DNA from: Amaranthus tricolor
Taxonomy: Eukaryota > Streptophyta > Magnoliopsida > Caryophyllales > Amaranthaceae
NCBI RefSeq assembly: GCF_026212465.1
Contig: NC_080057.1
Coordinates: forward strand, 21,596,147 to 21,660,146
Reading direction: 5' to 3'
DNA: 64,000 nucleotides
In this document: in pieces, positions 11,501 through 23,060 of the stretch
Numbering within the stretch: position 1 is the stretch's first letter
How the letters are laid out: every line of letters starts with the position of its first letter
Position numbers and translations under genes: made by a program
The notes under the pieces: model-generated
Seen by the model: only the letters and a program-made list of their open reading frames with translations
Told to the model about the DNA's origin: nothing
Databases searched by the model: none

Positions 11501-14500
11501 TGTCCTCCTTTAAACTGTCTATCACATCTCCTGTCAGCCTAATTCTTCATTCTTACTTAAGCTCGAGTGAGATGAAATTTGAGGGGTTGGATCATAGCTT
11601 CCTTTTATTTGTAAACTTCTGTCAATAGTTTCATTTCTTGAATCACCAACTAGGTAAGGTAAATGGAGAGGATGGAGGTTGGTTTTAGACTATCTCATAA
11701 GGTGTCATCTGGATGGTCGTGTGGAAGTGTGTGTTATACCACCACTCAGCCAAAGGTAACCACATACACCATTCTGCTAATCTCCATTCATGCATCTCAA
11801 ATATGCTTCTAAGCATCCGTTAACTACCTCTGCCTGACCATTAGTTTGAGGGTGGTATGATGAGGATAGTAAGAACTCAGTACCATGTAATGTAAAAAGC
11901 CCATTCCAGAAGTTGCTTAGAAAAATTGGGTTTTTGTCACTAACAATGCTTTTAGGCCACCCATGAAGCTTAAAAACATTATCTAAGTAAGCTAGACAAC
12001 TTGTACAGCTGTAAAAGGATGAACTAATGCAATAAAGTGAGTATTATTGCTCAACCCGTCAACAACCACCAAAATAACATTTTTTACCCAAAGATTTGGA
12101 CAAGCTAGTAATAAAATCCATGCTTATGTCATACCAGACTTCATCAGGGATAGGTAAGGGTTGCAAAAGCCCTAGGCTTGCTGCACAATCATATTTAGAA
12201 GCTTGAGATACCTAACATTCTCTGATAAATTGCCTTACATACCTATGTAGACCCTTTCAATGAAACAATTGTTTTAACCTTCTTTTGGGTTAAATCTCTT
12301 CCTGCGTGCCCACATTCAGGGGAGTGATAATCTTGTCTCTCAATCGCATGTCTGGACTTATAACTATTCTTCCCTTTTTCCTTAACAAACCATCTCTTAT
12401 TTCAAATCCGTCAAACTATGCTAGATCGTGCAACTTTTCAACAATGTTAATGAGGTTGTTATCCAAATGATAGCTTTTCTTGATGAGGGAAATCAGATCA
12501 GTATCTATTATAGAAATAGTCATTGATAGAATTACAGAACATGAGACCCTAGATAGGGTATCAGCAGCTAAGTTATCCATGCCAGCTTTGTATTGTATAT
12601 CATAGCCAAACCCCATCAATTTGGATAGCCAAACTTCTGAAAATGGGTGGAAATTTTTTGTTCAAACAGCCACTTAAGGCTTTTATGGTCAGTTCTAATC
12701 AAAAAGCGTCCCCTAATAAGGTATTGTTCCCATTTTTACATAGCATACACAATAGCCAAAAGCTCTTTCTCATATACAAAAAGCTTTTGCCACTTTGGCC
12801 CTAAGGCTTTTGGTCTACCCTCATGCATAAGGACAACTCCTATCCTATTGCTTGAAGCATCAGTGTCCACCACAAATTATTTATTGATATCAAGGCCTTT
12901 TTCAGGTCATCAAAGGCTAGTTGAGTGGATGTGAACTAAGTAAATCCTCCTTTCTTAAGCTAGTCATGTAAAGGTCTGCAAATGACTGAATATTTAGGAA
13001 TGAATCTCCTACAGTAACCAGTTAAGCCAAGGAAGCTTCTTAGTTCTTTAACATTATGAGGGATAGGCCACTTGGCCACAGCTTCTATTTTCTAGGGGTC
13101 AGTTTCCACCCTTGAGGCACGTATAAAGTGATCCACATATTCAATTTTTGGTTGTGCAAATGAACACTTGCTCTCTTTGTTTATAACTGATTCTGCTTCA
13201 TTAGTTCAAAAACCAAAGATAGAAGTTGCCACTGTGTTTCCAAAGAGGCATTATATTTCAAGATATCATCAAAAAATATAAGCACGCATTTTCTCAATAG
13301 GGTCTTAAACACTTGATTCATCCACATTTGGAATGATGCAAGAGCATTTGTGAGACCAAATGGCATCACAAGAAACTCATAGTGATAGGTGTGTGTCTTA
13401 AAAGTTGTTTTGTAGACATCATCAAGATGTACCCTCAACTGACGGTACCCAGCGTTAAATCCAATTTAGTGAATACAGTAGCTCCAACTAATTCATCAAT
13501 CAACTTACTCAACCACTGGCATAGAAAATTTATCTTTTCCAATTCTTTTGTAAAGTTCCCTATAATCCACAGTCCATACACAATCTTCAAGTGCCATCTT
13601 TCTTCCCTACCAAAACTATAGGAGAAGCAAAAGGGCTACAACTATTTCGGATTAATGGTCCAGCCTCATTATTCAAGGGGATTCTATGATCAAATATTCC
13701 TCTTAAGGGAGGTAACCCACTTGGATCAACAAATATGTCATCAAAATTCTCCTTCAAAACATGCAATTTTGTGTTGTCTTGTTTGCCATTAGTTGTAATA
13801 TTCTGAAGTTGATCTAAGTCCCTCACTTGAATCGTACAAAGTTGGGCAGCTTTATTAAGTATCTTACAGTTGGGGTGATGCTCAACTATTTTCAATTTGC
13901 TAGGTGGAACCCCTTTCAAAGAAAAAAATTGCCATTCAATTGAAATTGCATCAACAGTTTTTCAGAGTTCCAGCTTATTTGTCCAAGTGTTCTTAACAAG
14001 CTAACACCATATCACAACCTCCTAAGGAAATCAACAAAACTTCTGTATCAAATGGTTATTTATTCATTGTCCATTTGAAACTCTCACACTTCATTTGCCA
14101 AGAAATATGGTTGCCATCAACCTGACTCCTTAGCCAATCCAAGATCCAAGAAGTTGTGAGTGCTACCACTGTCTATAAGTATGAGCACTAGATGATTATG
14201 AAACATGCCTATAACCCTCATTGTGCTAAAACATAGGTTCCAAGTAAAGCATTGACGGAAATGTGAGGATTCGAGTCCTCCTATTCTTGAGTCTCATCTA
14301 CTTCCTCCACAGAATCAACATTTCTAATCTCTTGTAACACTTCCTCCTCATTATAGCTGCCTATTTCTACTGTAAACAATTTAGGTTCTTTAAATTTGCA
14401 TTTATGGTTTCAGTCAAACTTTTCATCACTATAGTAGCACAACCCTTTGGCAATCTTTTGAGCCTTAACATAAGCTGGTATGTAAGCCTGTAAGGTAAGC

Positions 14501-17500
14501 ATGTTTTTGAGTGTTTTGTTGTGAATTTAGGCTATGGTGTGGGAAATAAAGGGGGTTTGTGGTAGTTTGTTTGGTAATCTTTTTGTGGAGCTTTGATCAA
14601 AGGTTGTTGAGAAAAAAGTTTAAAGATAGTCTTAGAAGTGCTAGCCTTCAATTGTGCTTCTTAAAGTCTTGCATATCTTATAGCCTCAGATATGCTTTTA
14701 GTTTTAAGTTTGAAAGCTCTTACAGATGGTATAACATCCTCCTTGAATCCAAAAATAAAACTTTCAAGAATATACTGAGAAGACAACACATGATCATTTT
14801 GCAATAAGGCAGACCTCAAATCCTCAAAATGATCAATATAACTTTCTAAGGAATCCACTTGATGCATTTTATTGAATTGTTCTACAACATAATCTCCATC
14901 ATCATCCCTAAATCTAGCCATCAAGTCCACAATAAATCATCCCATTCCACCATCATATCCCTCCTAACAAATAGGTAGTAGGTGACCCGTTTCTCTGCCC
15001 TATTAACCATATATATAGAAGCTAGTTCCACTTTAGCCTCATTAGCCACATTACATAAATTGAAATATCGACTACATTTCTTGATCCACATACATGGGTT
15101 ATTGCCATCAAAAGAAGGACAGTGTAGTTTAGGTAACATACCTTGAGGCCTGGTGGAATTAGCCCTATTAGTCAATTTTCTAGGAAAATCTTGATTATGT
15201 TATTCTTTAATGTCACGCACCATTTGCATTAGAAATTGCATATTTTGGTTCAGTTCTTCCAACTTTTTTTCAAGTGTCCTAACTTGCTCCTTCATGATAG
15301 CCATTTTATGAGTTGCAGGGGCCAAAGTGATGAGTAAGGCAAGCAAAAAGGGTGTTGGTGGATATAATTAGCACATTCTTGATCAGAATCTTGAATGTTC
15401 TAGGTGAGCGGCTAAGGGACACAAACACAATATCAAGCAACAAATATGGTACTTCTATAAGCAGGTGGTGTGCATTCTTAAGAGGGGAAGGAAAGCAATG
15501 TGAGAGTGGGAAACTATTGGCTCTGATACCAATGTTATGGTTGTTGAATCTCAAGCAACCATGTGAGACCAAATACTGAATTTCAGAAATAGAAAAGAGA
15601 GGGAGAAGAGAAGAAATTCAGAAGAGGATAAGAATACTGTTTTATTTCATATGCAATGTTGATTTACACTTAGTTTATATACTAATGTAACTAACAAACT
15701 ACCTTTTAACAACTCTTATCAAAAACATGTGTTTAGCACCATCATTCTACAACAGAAAAGGCGTAAAGGGTTGACAAATAATAATATTATCAATACTTGT
15801 GACACAGAGAAATCCATTTGAATACGAAATTTCTGACCCTATTCTTTAAGGTGTCATGGTTGTGATGGTGGAAATCCAATAAACCCCATGTCCATTCCTA
15901 AATTTAAAAAAAAAAAAAGAAAGGATAGGTAAAAGCTTTCATGTCAAAAGACTTGTTATTAAGAAATGAAGTATTACATCTCATTAATTAATTAACTCCC
16001 TAAAATTTAAGTTTCTTTAATAGTCTACACCAAGGGACATCACTAATGACCAAATGTATCACGAATCTTAATTAGGAAAACTCTATTAAAATCGAACTGA
16101 ACCATAATTTTCACTAACAATCCAGATTTAGATTCCACGAACTAGGAATTTACCAGTTGAACAAATATGAAAATGAATGCGTGATCCCTGGCAACAAGAA
16201 ACTGAAATTTAAATCTCAACCACCAGCGATCAGATGGGAAATTTGCTCGCAATAAGAACCTTGCCCGGCACTCTGTACAGTGAGCAAAAGCAAATCCCTC
16301 CTAGAAATATGATACAAATTAACCATTAAATTAATTAGTCCTACAAAAAGAAACTTTTTTATGAAAGATGACATTTGTAAATGAGTACTCATCAGAGTGA
16401 ATATCACATGCAATTTCTTCATGCTATTTGCTCACTAGTGATGGTAAGAAATTACAAGAAACAGATTAATCTAGAGCACATCAGGTCACATAACTAACAA
16501 AACAAGGATGAGATAAACATTCCAAATAATTTTGAAACATGAAAGAACCTGAAGGCAAAAGTTCAACTTTTAGCTTTTAAAAGGACGAACGAAGAAAACT
16601 TCTTAACCAAAGCACCTCAAAATAAGATAAGGCTCAATGGAGAGGGAAAGTTACAGCAAAGCTAACCTACAAAAGTCATTTATCATATGAAAATAAATCA
16701 ATCACCATAAAGTATGGAACTACGGGTATCTAACGCCATTGCCAACATTGTCTTGCTTGATTGGAAAGGTAATAAAAATTTAAAGTTAAGTTTCACCTTC
16801 TACATCCATGGATAAGGAAACAGGAACGCAGGTCCCATTTTTACCTACTATAGCAGATTAGCAGTGATAATGTAAAGATTTCAAGCTATCTAAAGTAAAA
16901 AGCTTTAAACTCAAAGACCACTTTTTTTTTTTTTTTTTTTTTTTGCAATGAATTTATAAATATGCTACTGGATAAAAGTGGCCAAAAATTGGCCAAAACT
17001 AAATCAACAAAGTCACGGCAAGGCACAAGATGAGAGCAGAGAGAAGGTAGTGAGCAAAGATCAAATATTCAAAAAACATTGCCGCTTAGGGCTTGTGGGT
17101 GCGAATACCTATCTATCAAACACATATCAAGTAATGAATAATAAACCATCACAATTCAATTAGAAACTGATTGTGCCACCTCAGTAAATAGACATCACAC
17201 ATGACTACGAAGGCCTTTTCAAAATACTTACATTTAGCAACAATTAACCAACCGTACTACATGTTTATTTGGTTTATTTGATCCCTCAAATGAGCATCAA
17301 ACATAAAAGTAGAAGTCCAAATGAGTAAAAAGCCCTTGCAGAAATATGAGTGTGGTACATTCAGTATAAAGACGGCATCATTTGTGAAATTAAATTAGTT
17401 ACTTGTAATGAATGTGCATTTTTCTGGTTCATGTGTTTTGTTGGGTTTATAATAATACACTTCTAGCTACAAACAAAACAATAACTTTTTTAAAGATGAC

Positions 17501-18043
17501 TAAACGTCTAGAAGTAACAATATCACAGTTGTATGAGAACAAAACTTTTGTTTGCAAATTTAGAGCTTCAAGGAATGAAAATAATGATACACGGATGTAC
17601 CTTTGTAGACCTCCAATTATCAAGACATGATCTATGAACATACTTTTGAGTTCCTTTGCAATGACAAGGAGCAATTAAATCTTCCCCTGAAATTAAACAC
17701 TTGCTTATCAATATCTAACACCTACTGATAAAATCAGTTGTGAGAAGTGGCCTCCCTATGAAAAATAGAAATGTAACACCATGATAATTCAGAATTTGGA
17801 AAGATAAAAATTAGACAGTGAAAGACCTTCGTGGTCAAGGCATATCCGGCATTGTGGTTCTTCTGAGTTCAATAAACTGCAGTTTTCAGAAGTATCAACA
17901 TCTGTCATGACCGAAGTATCATCATCAACAGTTCTAATTTCAGAAAGAGTATATTCCTCGGACTCTTCAACAACGAATTCCGACAAGATAGGTTCTGTTT
18001 CCAAACTATCTTCTCCAAGACTGCCATTGGATGCTAATTGCAT
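8507..18043 (-). CDS. RING-CH (MARCH-type) membrane E3 ubiquitin ligase
   Basis: Six coding exons on the minus strand: 18043-17827, 17686-17601, 16300-16154, 10615-10513, 9401-9289 and 8596-8507 (stop TAA). All junctions are GT/AG and in frame, giving 251 residues. Residues about 65-112 form a C4HC3 RING-CH finger: C65-x2-C68, C80-x-C82, H90-x2-C93, C109-x2-C112. It is followed by a conserved RWWLRF region and two predicted membrane spans (about 140-165 and 185-204). Then come [11 protein letters not shown] and a short acidic tail. RING-CH proteins transfer ubiquitin from an E2 onto membrane substrates; the substrate here is unknown. The start at 18043 is inferred: it is the first ATG in the long frame after an in-frame stop. 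A 5'-UTR exon ends at 19143 and joins 18129. The intron 10616-16153 holds a complete chromovirus. Splice sites are intact, so the gene is probably functional. Confidence 0.87.
8944..9070 (+). repeat. Dispersed repeat with a GTGCAATGCAC core
   Basis: The segment cccgtgcaatgcacaaattt and its AT-rich continuation lie in the last intron of the RING-CH gene. A relative occurs in opposite orientation at about 19800-19850, upstream of the same gene. The palindromic cgtgcaatgcacg core is common in plant repeats; the family was not assigned. Confidence 0.4.
9490..10240. repeat. Diverged GGGTCAAG-rich repeat region in an intron
   Basis: The words gggtcaag, atgggtc and ggtcaagt recur many times over about 750 bases without a fixed period. 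It looks like an eroded simple or satellite-like repeat between two exons of the RING-CH gene. No open frame of note is present. Confidence 0.4.
10320..10405. repeat. Short GCGCCT-type dispersed repeat
   Basis: The words gcgcctcaagtgcc and gagcgccttgcctag are followed by a T run and a tctttttaaa-like end. A related block at about 26900-27120 in a MED8 intron has the words gcccaaggcacaag and gtgccgaggcactc. This is a recognisable but unclassified plant repeat type. Confidence 0.35.
10828..11053 (-). repeat. 3' LTR of the chromovirus
   Basis: A TG...CA-bounded repeat of 226 bases, matching 15533-15754 with scattered substitutions and one small indel. On the minus strand it lies directly after the polypurine tract. 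Confidence 0.92.
11056..11066 (-). promoter_or_regulatory. Polypurine tract of the chromovirus
   Basis: On the minus strand aagggggagag lies two bases before the 3' LTR, the expected place and composition for the plus-strand primer. Confidence 0.8.
11075..11230 (-). pseudogene. Chromodomain at the integrase C-terminus
   Basis: The minus strand reads [18 protein letters not shown], which fits the chromodomain signature Y-L-x-W-x-G-(x5)-A-T-W-E. In chromoviruses this domain is thought to steer integration by binding modified histones. This local stretch is open even though the upstream integrase is broken. Confidence 0.85.
11400..12330 (-). pseudogene. Chromovirus integrase (broken)
   Basis: On the minus strand near 12120-12300 one reads [17 protein letters not shown] and then [12 protein letters not shown] with SMDFIT. 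These mark the zinc-binding to catalytic-core transition of gypsy integrases. Stops and frame changes occur repeatedly, so the enzyme is defunct. Confidence 0.75.
12416..12899 (-). pseudogene. Chromovirus RNase H (broken)
   Basis: The minus strand translates in pieces to RNase H motifs, including [12 protein letters not shown] and, near the end, [14 protein letters not shown]. In-frame stops separate the pieces. The position between reverse transcriptase and integrase is normal for this superfamily. Confidence 0.75.
12900..13919 (-). pseudogene. Chromovirus reverse transcriptase (broken)
   Basis: Two minus-strand open pieces, 13919-13587 and 13438-13181, cover most of the domain. The first contains [15 protein letters not shown] and [12 protein letters not shown], and the second [15 protein letters not shown] and the catalytic FFDDIL. 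Frame breaks between them and past 13181 disable it. Confidence 0.85.
14140..14200 (-). pseudogene. Chromovirus aspartic protease motif
   Basis: On the minus strand this encodes [14 protein letters not shown], the catalytic motif of Ty3/gypsy aspartic proteases (D-S-G). The surrounding frame is broken, so no intact protease is expected. Confidence 0.8.
14380..15304 (-). pseudogene. Chromovirus gag (broken)
   Basis: A start at 15304 opens a coiled-coil-like N-terminus. The central gag domain follows on the minus strand in two overlapping frames (about 15175-14921 and 14930-14661) with motifs [11 protein letters not shown] and [11 protein letters not shown] worn CCHC knuckle (CYYSDEKFD, then HKC) near 14400-14450 is interrupted by a stop. 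The frame change near 14925 also breaks the protein. Gag forms the virus-like particle in active relatives. Confidence 0.75.
15519..15531 (-). promoter_or_regulatory. Primer-binding site for initiator Met-tRNA
   Basis: Read on the minus strand the sequence is tggtatcagagcc, one base inside the 5' LTR. This is the classical complement to the 3' end of plant initiator methionine tRNA used to prime LTR-element reverse transcription. Confidence 0.92.
15533..15754 (-). repeat. 5' LTR of the chromovirus
   Basis: A TG...CA-bounded repeat of 222 bases, the partner of 10828-11053. It is adjacent to the tRNA primer-binding site and followed on the plus strand by the target duplication gaaaa. Confidence 0.92.
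15760..16153. other. Rest of the long RING-CH intron
   Basis: AT-rich intron sequence between the chromovirus and exon 3, with an A run near 15904-15920. Nothing recognisable was seen. Confidence 0.5.
16301..17600. other. RING-CH intron 2
   Basis: AT-rich intron with a poly-T tract at about 16921-16944. No transposon ends, RNA gene or conserved coding block was found. Confidence 0.5.
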
Positions 18044-18128
18044 TGCGGAGGATATAGAGTCAAAGAGCACAAATCATCCCTTGATCTATAAAGCTTTCTA
18101 ACCATTTCAAGATTTAATGACAAAAACT

Positions 18129-19350
18129 CCTGCAACAGGAATAAACGGCATAAGTTACAAAGTCCCAACTCCAAATTTCAATCCCCTAACTTGCAATATG
18201 GTCAACAAACAGGTATTATTGTCAAAATGCAAACCATTCTCAACCAATAATCAGTATAAATCCCTTTGAGATATAATTTGGAACTCCGAATAATTAATCC
18301 AAAACTATAAACTCTCAAGTATTTCATGTCAATCAAAAAGCACCAACGCAAATTTTCTCGCTTGAAATCAATGCTTTATTTGATCTTGTTCACATTCATA
18401 TAACATTGGCTACTAACAATGAATTTAGAACTGAGCGTAACGTCAATAAAGTTACCTGAATTTTTTTACATATACTCCTCCTATGCTAATTTACTAGAAA
18501 TATTATGTGTAAAATTGACTATGTTAGAATTTAGAAAATGGGTCTGGGCAACCCAAACAATAAGAAATCTGACTGTTTTAGAATTTAGAAAATAGGCTTG
18601 CGCAATCCAATTAAGGGAAGAAGAGAAAAACCACATACGAACTCAAATGAGGTTCACTATAATAACCGATCAATAGTATTAGGAAGCACTAGCTACTCAT
18701 CTTTATAAAGTGGCATATCCTCATGTGGGACGTAATAACTAATAATCGACATTTTCATAGACTATAAATGGAATTTATTTCAAAGTGAAATCACAATTTA
18801 TTTTAAAATTACATTACCAATTTAGCTTAGCTAAGGTATTTAATTACCAACAGATAATTCAGAATTTAAACGTCCAATTATCAGAGAAAGGCAGAAACCC
18901 TAAACCTAGCGAAATATCTTCTAAACTGAACAATCTTCAGATTGATTATTGAAACACACAGAACGTGCGGATCTTTAAATCATTACTTCATAATGCAGGA
19001 AGATAAACAAGTAATCAAAGTAAGAGATATCAGGATCTCATCAAATCAAAACAACGCAATTTCTCGAAATAAATTGATCAAGAAGTGAAAAAATGAAGAA
19101 CTTAATCGAATTAATTCACTGGAAAATAAAAATGAATAGAACCTGATTGAAGCTGCCATTGCCACAACTTGGAGGTTGCCGACAGTGGAAAGAAGGCGAT
19201 AAAGTAAGTTCGTGGTATGAAAAAGAACGAAAATGGCGGCTATTAAAGATTGGCAGTGATTGAGAAGGAAATCTGAGCTTAGCAAAATGAGCAGGAGAAT
19301 TGGATTTGATATGATTAGGAGAAAGAGAGACAATGGTGGACTTCCTTTTC
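18129..19350 (-). promoter_or_regulatory. 5'-UTR exon(s) and UTR intron of the RING-CH gene, with uORFs
   Basis: On the minus strand a donor follows cttcaatcag at 19143, and the matching acceptor (gttgcag) opens an exon at 18129. The leader of the spliced RNA would contain an ATG at about 19159. That frame crosses the splice and stops after ten codons. Two more short upstream ATG frames precede the main start at 18043. The 5' border near 19350 is a guess. The UTR intron (18130-19142) is AT-rich with no element identified. Confidence 0.5.
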
Positions 19351-21264
19351 GGTTTTTCTATTTCGTTGAAAACGAAAAAAAAAAAGGAAAAAGGAAAAAT
19401 CGCGAATCATCATACGTACTAAAAATGACAAATATCGTCTTAATGCCTTTTAGCAGATGAAATTATTTTAGTGGATGAAATATTTATATAATTTAGAAAA
19501 TGATTTTTTTAGATCAAATTATCAATTAAAAATACTAATATGAATATGAAACTATTAATAAAAATGTTGTATAATGACAAATGACATTTTTAGAGAGTCT
19601 TGACAAATAAAATTAACTTAATAGACGACAATATTTATTTAATTTCTAATCCAATGTACATAAGCTAGAATTTAATACTGTATTTAATTGAATGAAAAAG
19701 TGATATATTTGATAAATAATCTTTTAAAAAGCAATATTAAATTTTTGCGTTAAAAAAGTCATGTATTTAATAAATTTAATCACGATAATATGTATTTGCA
19801 TTATTTATATATTTCATACTTATAAATTCGTGCATTGCACAAGTTTTTATACTGTAATTTGCCAATCTTGTGGGAATATTCATTAGTATTGATTATTTCT
19901 AAATAATTTAATCTTTGTATAGTTTTTGTTCACAATACATGTTGTAACATTTTAATCGGCTACTATAAGTGCGTACTAGTCGTTACACTAACTTTTTCTT
20001 ACTCGTTATGCTCTTTCATTGGTCTACCTCTACTCCTCTTTGGCAGGAGGTATTTACAGTTGCTAGTAAAAATATAGCAAATGTATTTTACAGGAAAAAA
20101 ATTATACAAAGATTAAATTATTTAAAATTAATTAATAATAGAGATTATTAGTGGCAGATAAATAATAGATGTATGATAATTTTTTTAATAAAAAGAAAAA
20201 TGATCGAATTAGTGAGGTGGGTCACGTCACAGTCAGGTGAGAATATTGTGGGGTTTTTTTGACATTGCCAGCTCGATTTTTATTTTCCCAGTAAAATTCC
20301 AATTTTGGTATGTTTTGTACCGGCTTCCGGCCTTCCGGGAAAGGAAGGAATCTATCTATCGTGGATGATGTTACATTTTTCAGTTTATTTGATGATATCG
20401 TATTTATTCAATTTGGTAATTGAATATAATTTAATCTATCTTTTAAATAGATTTATAATCTTTGATGAGATGGTTTAAAAATTAAAATTAATTTGACGAT
20501 TTAATATTTATCTGATTTTGTAATTGAATATAATTTGACTTGACTTTAAAAATTGAATTATAAATATGAAATCAACATAGACATAAGATTCGAGTTTGAA
20601 CCTATTTGAAATTGATCAGATGACTCGAATAAATACCTCTAGTTTTAACTAAATTGATATAACATATTTTTTGCGTTAGGTTAATGCTCCTCCTTCTCTC
20701 TTGTGGTTTTTGCCACAAGTGCAAACGTTGTGAAAATCAAGAAAAGTGAGAAAAAAGTGGGCAAAAAGTATGATTTATGGAAAGTGTGAGAAATGTATAG
20801 ATGACGAAAAAATAAGTTAGATGCATGGAGGAGAATTAAAAAAAGAATATGTGATATAGTCAAAAATAAAAATGTAGTAAATTTTTTGAAACGAACTAAA
20901 AGAAAAATGTAGCAAAGATCATGGGATAGATGGAATATTAGACTTAGATTGATATAAATGTTGATATTGCTTGAAATGAAGAAAAATGAGGAAACTTTCG
21001 ATTTTTTTCTTTCTAAAATAAGTGTCAAAATCTCAGCATATTTAAATATAGAAGTAGAAAAGTAATATAGGGATTTTAGTACCTCTATATTATTATTTCT
21101 TTTTTCAATAAAAAAATTTATAAATTTTATAAACATTAAGTGTTTTTCCCGTAATTTTTTTTATTTTAATTATCAAAGTAGACTCGAGATTAATTAAGAA
21201 ATTCAATTAAAAAAACCAATATCGAAGAATCAAATTGGATCACCATTAAGGTTAACCTCATCAC
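19351..21264. other. Intergenic between the RING-CH gene and repeat cluster
   Basis: Strongly AT-rich DNA. The part at about 19800-19850 carries the GTGCAATGCAC repeat in reverse. The block 20690-21140 has long A/T runs and a long chance open frame of low-complexity composition. No gene was recognised. Confidence 0.4.
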
Positions 21265-22555
21265 ACATCAGAATAGGGATGGTCATGGAGCGGGTCTGGC
21301 CAGACCCTGATCCGGACTCGGACCCTTTTATTTTTTATAGATCCAGACTCGGATTCGGACCCTAAGGGTCTAAAATTTTCAGACCCAGACCTAGACCCTC
21401 CAGATCTGACGGGTCTAGGGTCCTTGATGGGTCTTAAACAAAGTCTCTTCGATTGTCAAAATTGAACCTTTTGCGAGTCTTTTTGTATTTTTTGGACCAA
21501 GTTTGTAGCGGAAGATGTCGTTTATTACCTTTATTCTCACGAACACTTGTACAGACGATCAAGAACACACTTATCCTGATCAATTGGTTTGATTTCTAAG
21601 TAATCTTGGTTGACTACTTATCCTGGAAGAAGACACTGATTCCCCTAAGGAATGCAAGACCTTAATCCTCACAATTCTCTCAATGATCAACGTGATCTTG
21701 GAGAAGTATGAATCTGTGAAGGCTTGAAAACACGCTCAACCTTACAAGACAGAAAATGGCAAACAAAACAGAAACAAACACTTTGTTCTCTGAATGAATG
21801 ATTACTATAATCGTTGATGAATTAAAAATGAAAAACATGTCTCTATTACAATCTGGAGGAGAGCCTTTTATAGATTGGGCTTTCATTCTATAACGACTAT
21901 ATAATCAAGAAAATAGCGCCTAAATTCTAACGGTCATAACAGACGCCTTAAATAGAACGTGCTATTTCTTCTATCAGGATTTGGGAACACCAAGTTGTTC
22001 CTTATTATTTGGGAACACCAAGTTGTTCCTTATTCTTCCTTTTCCAGATACATGACTATGTATGTTTTCCTCAAGGCTGGAGCATGTATGTTCATAATAT
22101 TGAGTCATTGTTCCTCAGCTTCATTTGCTTGGGCTGGGCTGGGTCCAGTCCTCTGTTCCCCAATACTTAAGTCTTCATTGTTCCCCGTATCATCCTTGTG
22201 CTGATCATATGCAGAAGGTGTACTTGTTCCATTTTTGTAAGTAACTTATTATCGTATTATAAACACTTGTTCGAGTCCATGAAATTCAAATACAAAATAA
22301 TTACTAAAAAGCAAAATAAATATTTAATTGTATAGGGTCCGAGTCCGGGTATGAGGGGTGGATCTAGGGTCTGGGTCTCGAGGTCAGGTCTGGGTCCGAG
22401 TCCGGTTCTGCACCTTGGGACCCGGACTCGGACCCGTCAAATATTTTCTGGATCCAAATCCGACCCGGATCTGATGGGTCTCAAAAAATAAGACCCAAAC
22501 CCTTAAAAAGGGGCGGGTCCAACAGGGTTCTAGACCCATAACCATCCTTACATCA
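21265..22555. mobile_element. GGGTCC-rich foldback element with nested insertion
   Basis: The left end agggatggtcatggagcggg and the right end (reverse complement aaggatggttatgggtctag) are inverted relatives. About 170 bases at each end are packed with gggtcc, cggactcgga and gacccgg words in opposite orientation. The middle (about 21500-22280) is different in composition and looks like an inserted LTR. The family is not known to me; hAT or Mutator foldback derivatives are possible. Confidence 0.55.
21500..22285 (-). mobile_element. LTR-like insertion inside the foldback element
   Basis: This interior block has a possible promoter on the minus strand (tataaaaggctctcctcc at about 21853-21870) and begins on the plus strand with tgtagcggaag. 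It includes a 27-base direct duplication (tttgggaacaccaagttg...) at 21979-22035. These features suggest a solo LTR, but the second boundary and a target duplication were not found. Confidence 0.35.
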
Positions 22556-22679
22556 GAAGTGCCCCACTTGGCTAACATGTGGGCAACACAATTTTAGGTT
22601 AACATGGAGCCAAACTTGAGATTTCTCTATGCATAGCTTACTATAGCCTAAACTTTTTCATATATGAGCATGAGCTTAT

Positions 22680-23060
22680 TTGTGCACTCCTCATTTGGAG
22701 AGCTTAATAGGAAAAGTCCTCCCTCTGTTTTTGTGAATTATCTAGCCACTAAGAGAAAATTTCTTTGAAATTTGCACTTTCCTAGCCACATAAGCAAGTG
22801 CCGTCCATATATAACACATCCTAACCCCTTTATCCACCAACAAAAGAGCACTTCATATATTGGTGTATTAAAGAGCTTTGAGAAGTATAAACAATAGAGA
22901 GTCAGGAAACTTATGGATTTTTCGGAGCTGTTTAACTAGCAACACCATGTTGAAAATCTGTATGTCACTCTAGATCCCTTCCTCCTCAGATTTAAGCAAA
23001 CAGTTCCAAATCCGATTCCATAGAATACTATTGCCAGGTTAAGACGAGCTTCACAAGAAT
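22680..23060 (-). mobile_element. LINE (non-LTR retrotransposon) fossil
   Basis: Minus-strand translation in pieces gives VLLVKQLRKIHKFPDSLLF and then LLKALYTN and CYIWTALAYVARK. These resemble the region after the reverse transcriptase in plant L1-type LINEs, where motifs like (A/L)LxKQ(A/L)WRL, PDSL and SYxWRS(I/L) occur. Several stops are present. Only a fragment remains, and no tail or target duplication was seen. Confidence 0.5.

Larger units (their letters stand above)
10828..15754 (-). mobile_element. Ty3/gypsy chromovirus LTR retrotransposon, complete but decayed
   Basis: The element is flanked by the 5-base target duplication gaaaa (10823-10827 and 15755-15759). It has short LTRs of 226 and 222 bases that begin TG and end CA. 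On the minus strand the order is LTR, initiator-Met primer site, gag, protease, reverse transcriptase, RNase H, integrase, chromodomain, polypurine tract, LTR. Reverse transcriptase before integrase marks Ty3/gypsy, and the C-terminal chromodomain marks a chromovirus. Short LTRs and small size fit the Reina clade, which is an inference. Frame breaks and stops occur throughout, so it is not autonomous. It sits in an intron of the RING-CH gene in the same transcriptional direction. The LTRs differ at roughly a dozen positions by eye, so the insertion is not recent. Confidence 0.92.

Noticed and set aside
20681..21136. 151-codon minus-strand open frame
   Set aside because: It is Phe/Leu/Ile-rich low-complexity translation of A-rich DNA with no family likeness; AT-rich chance frames of this type are common.
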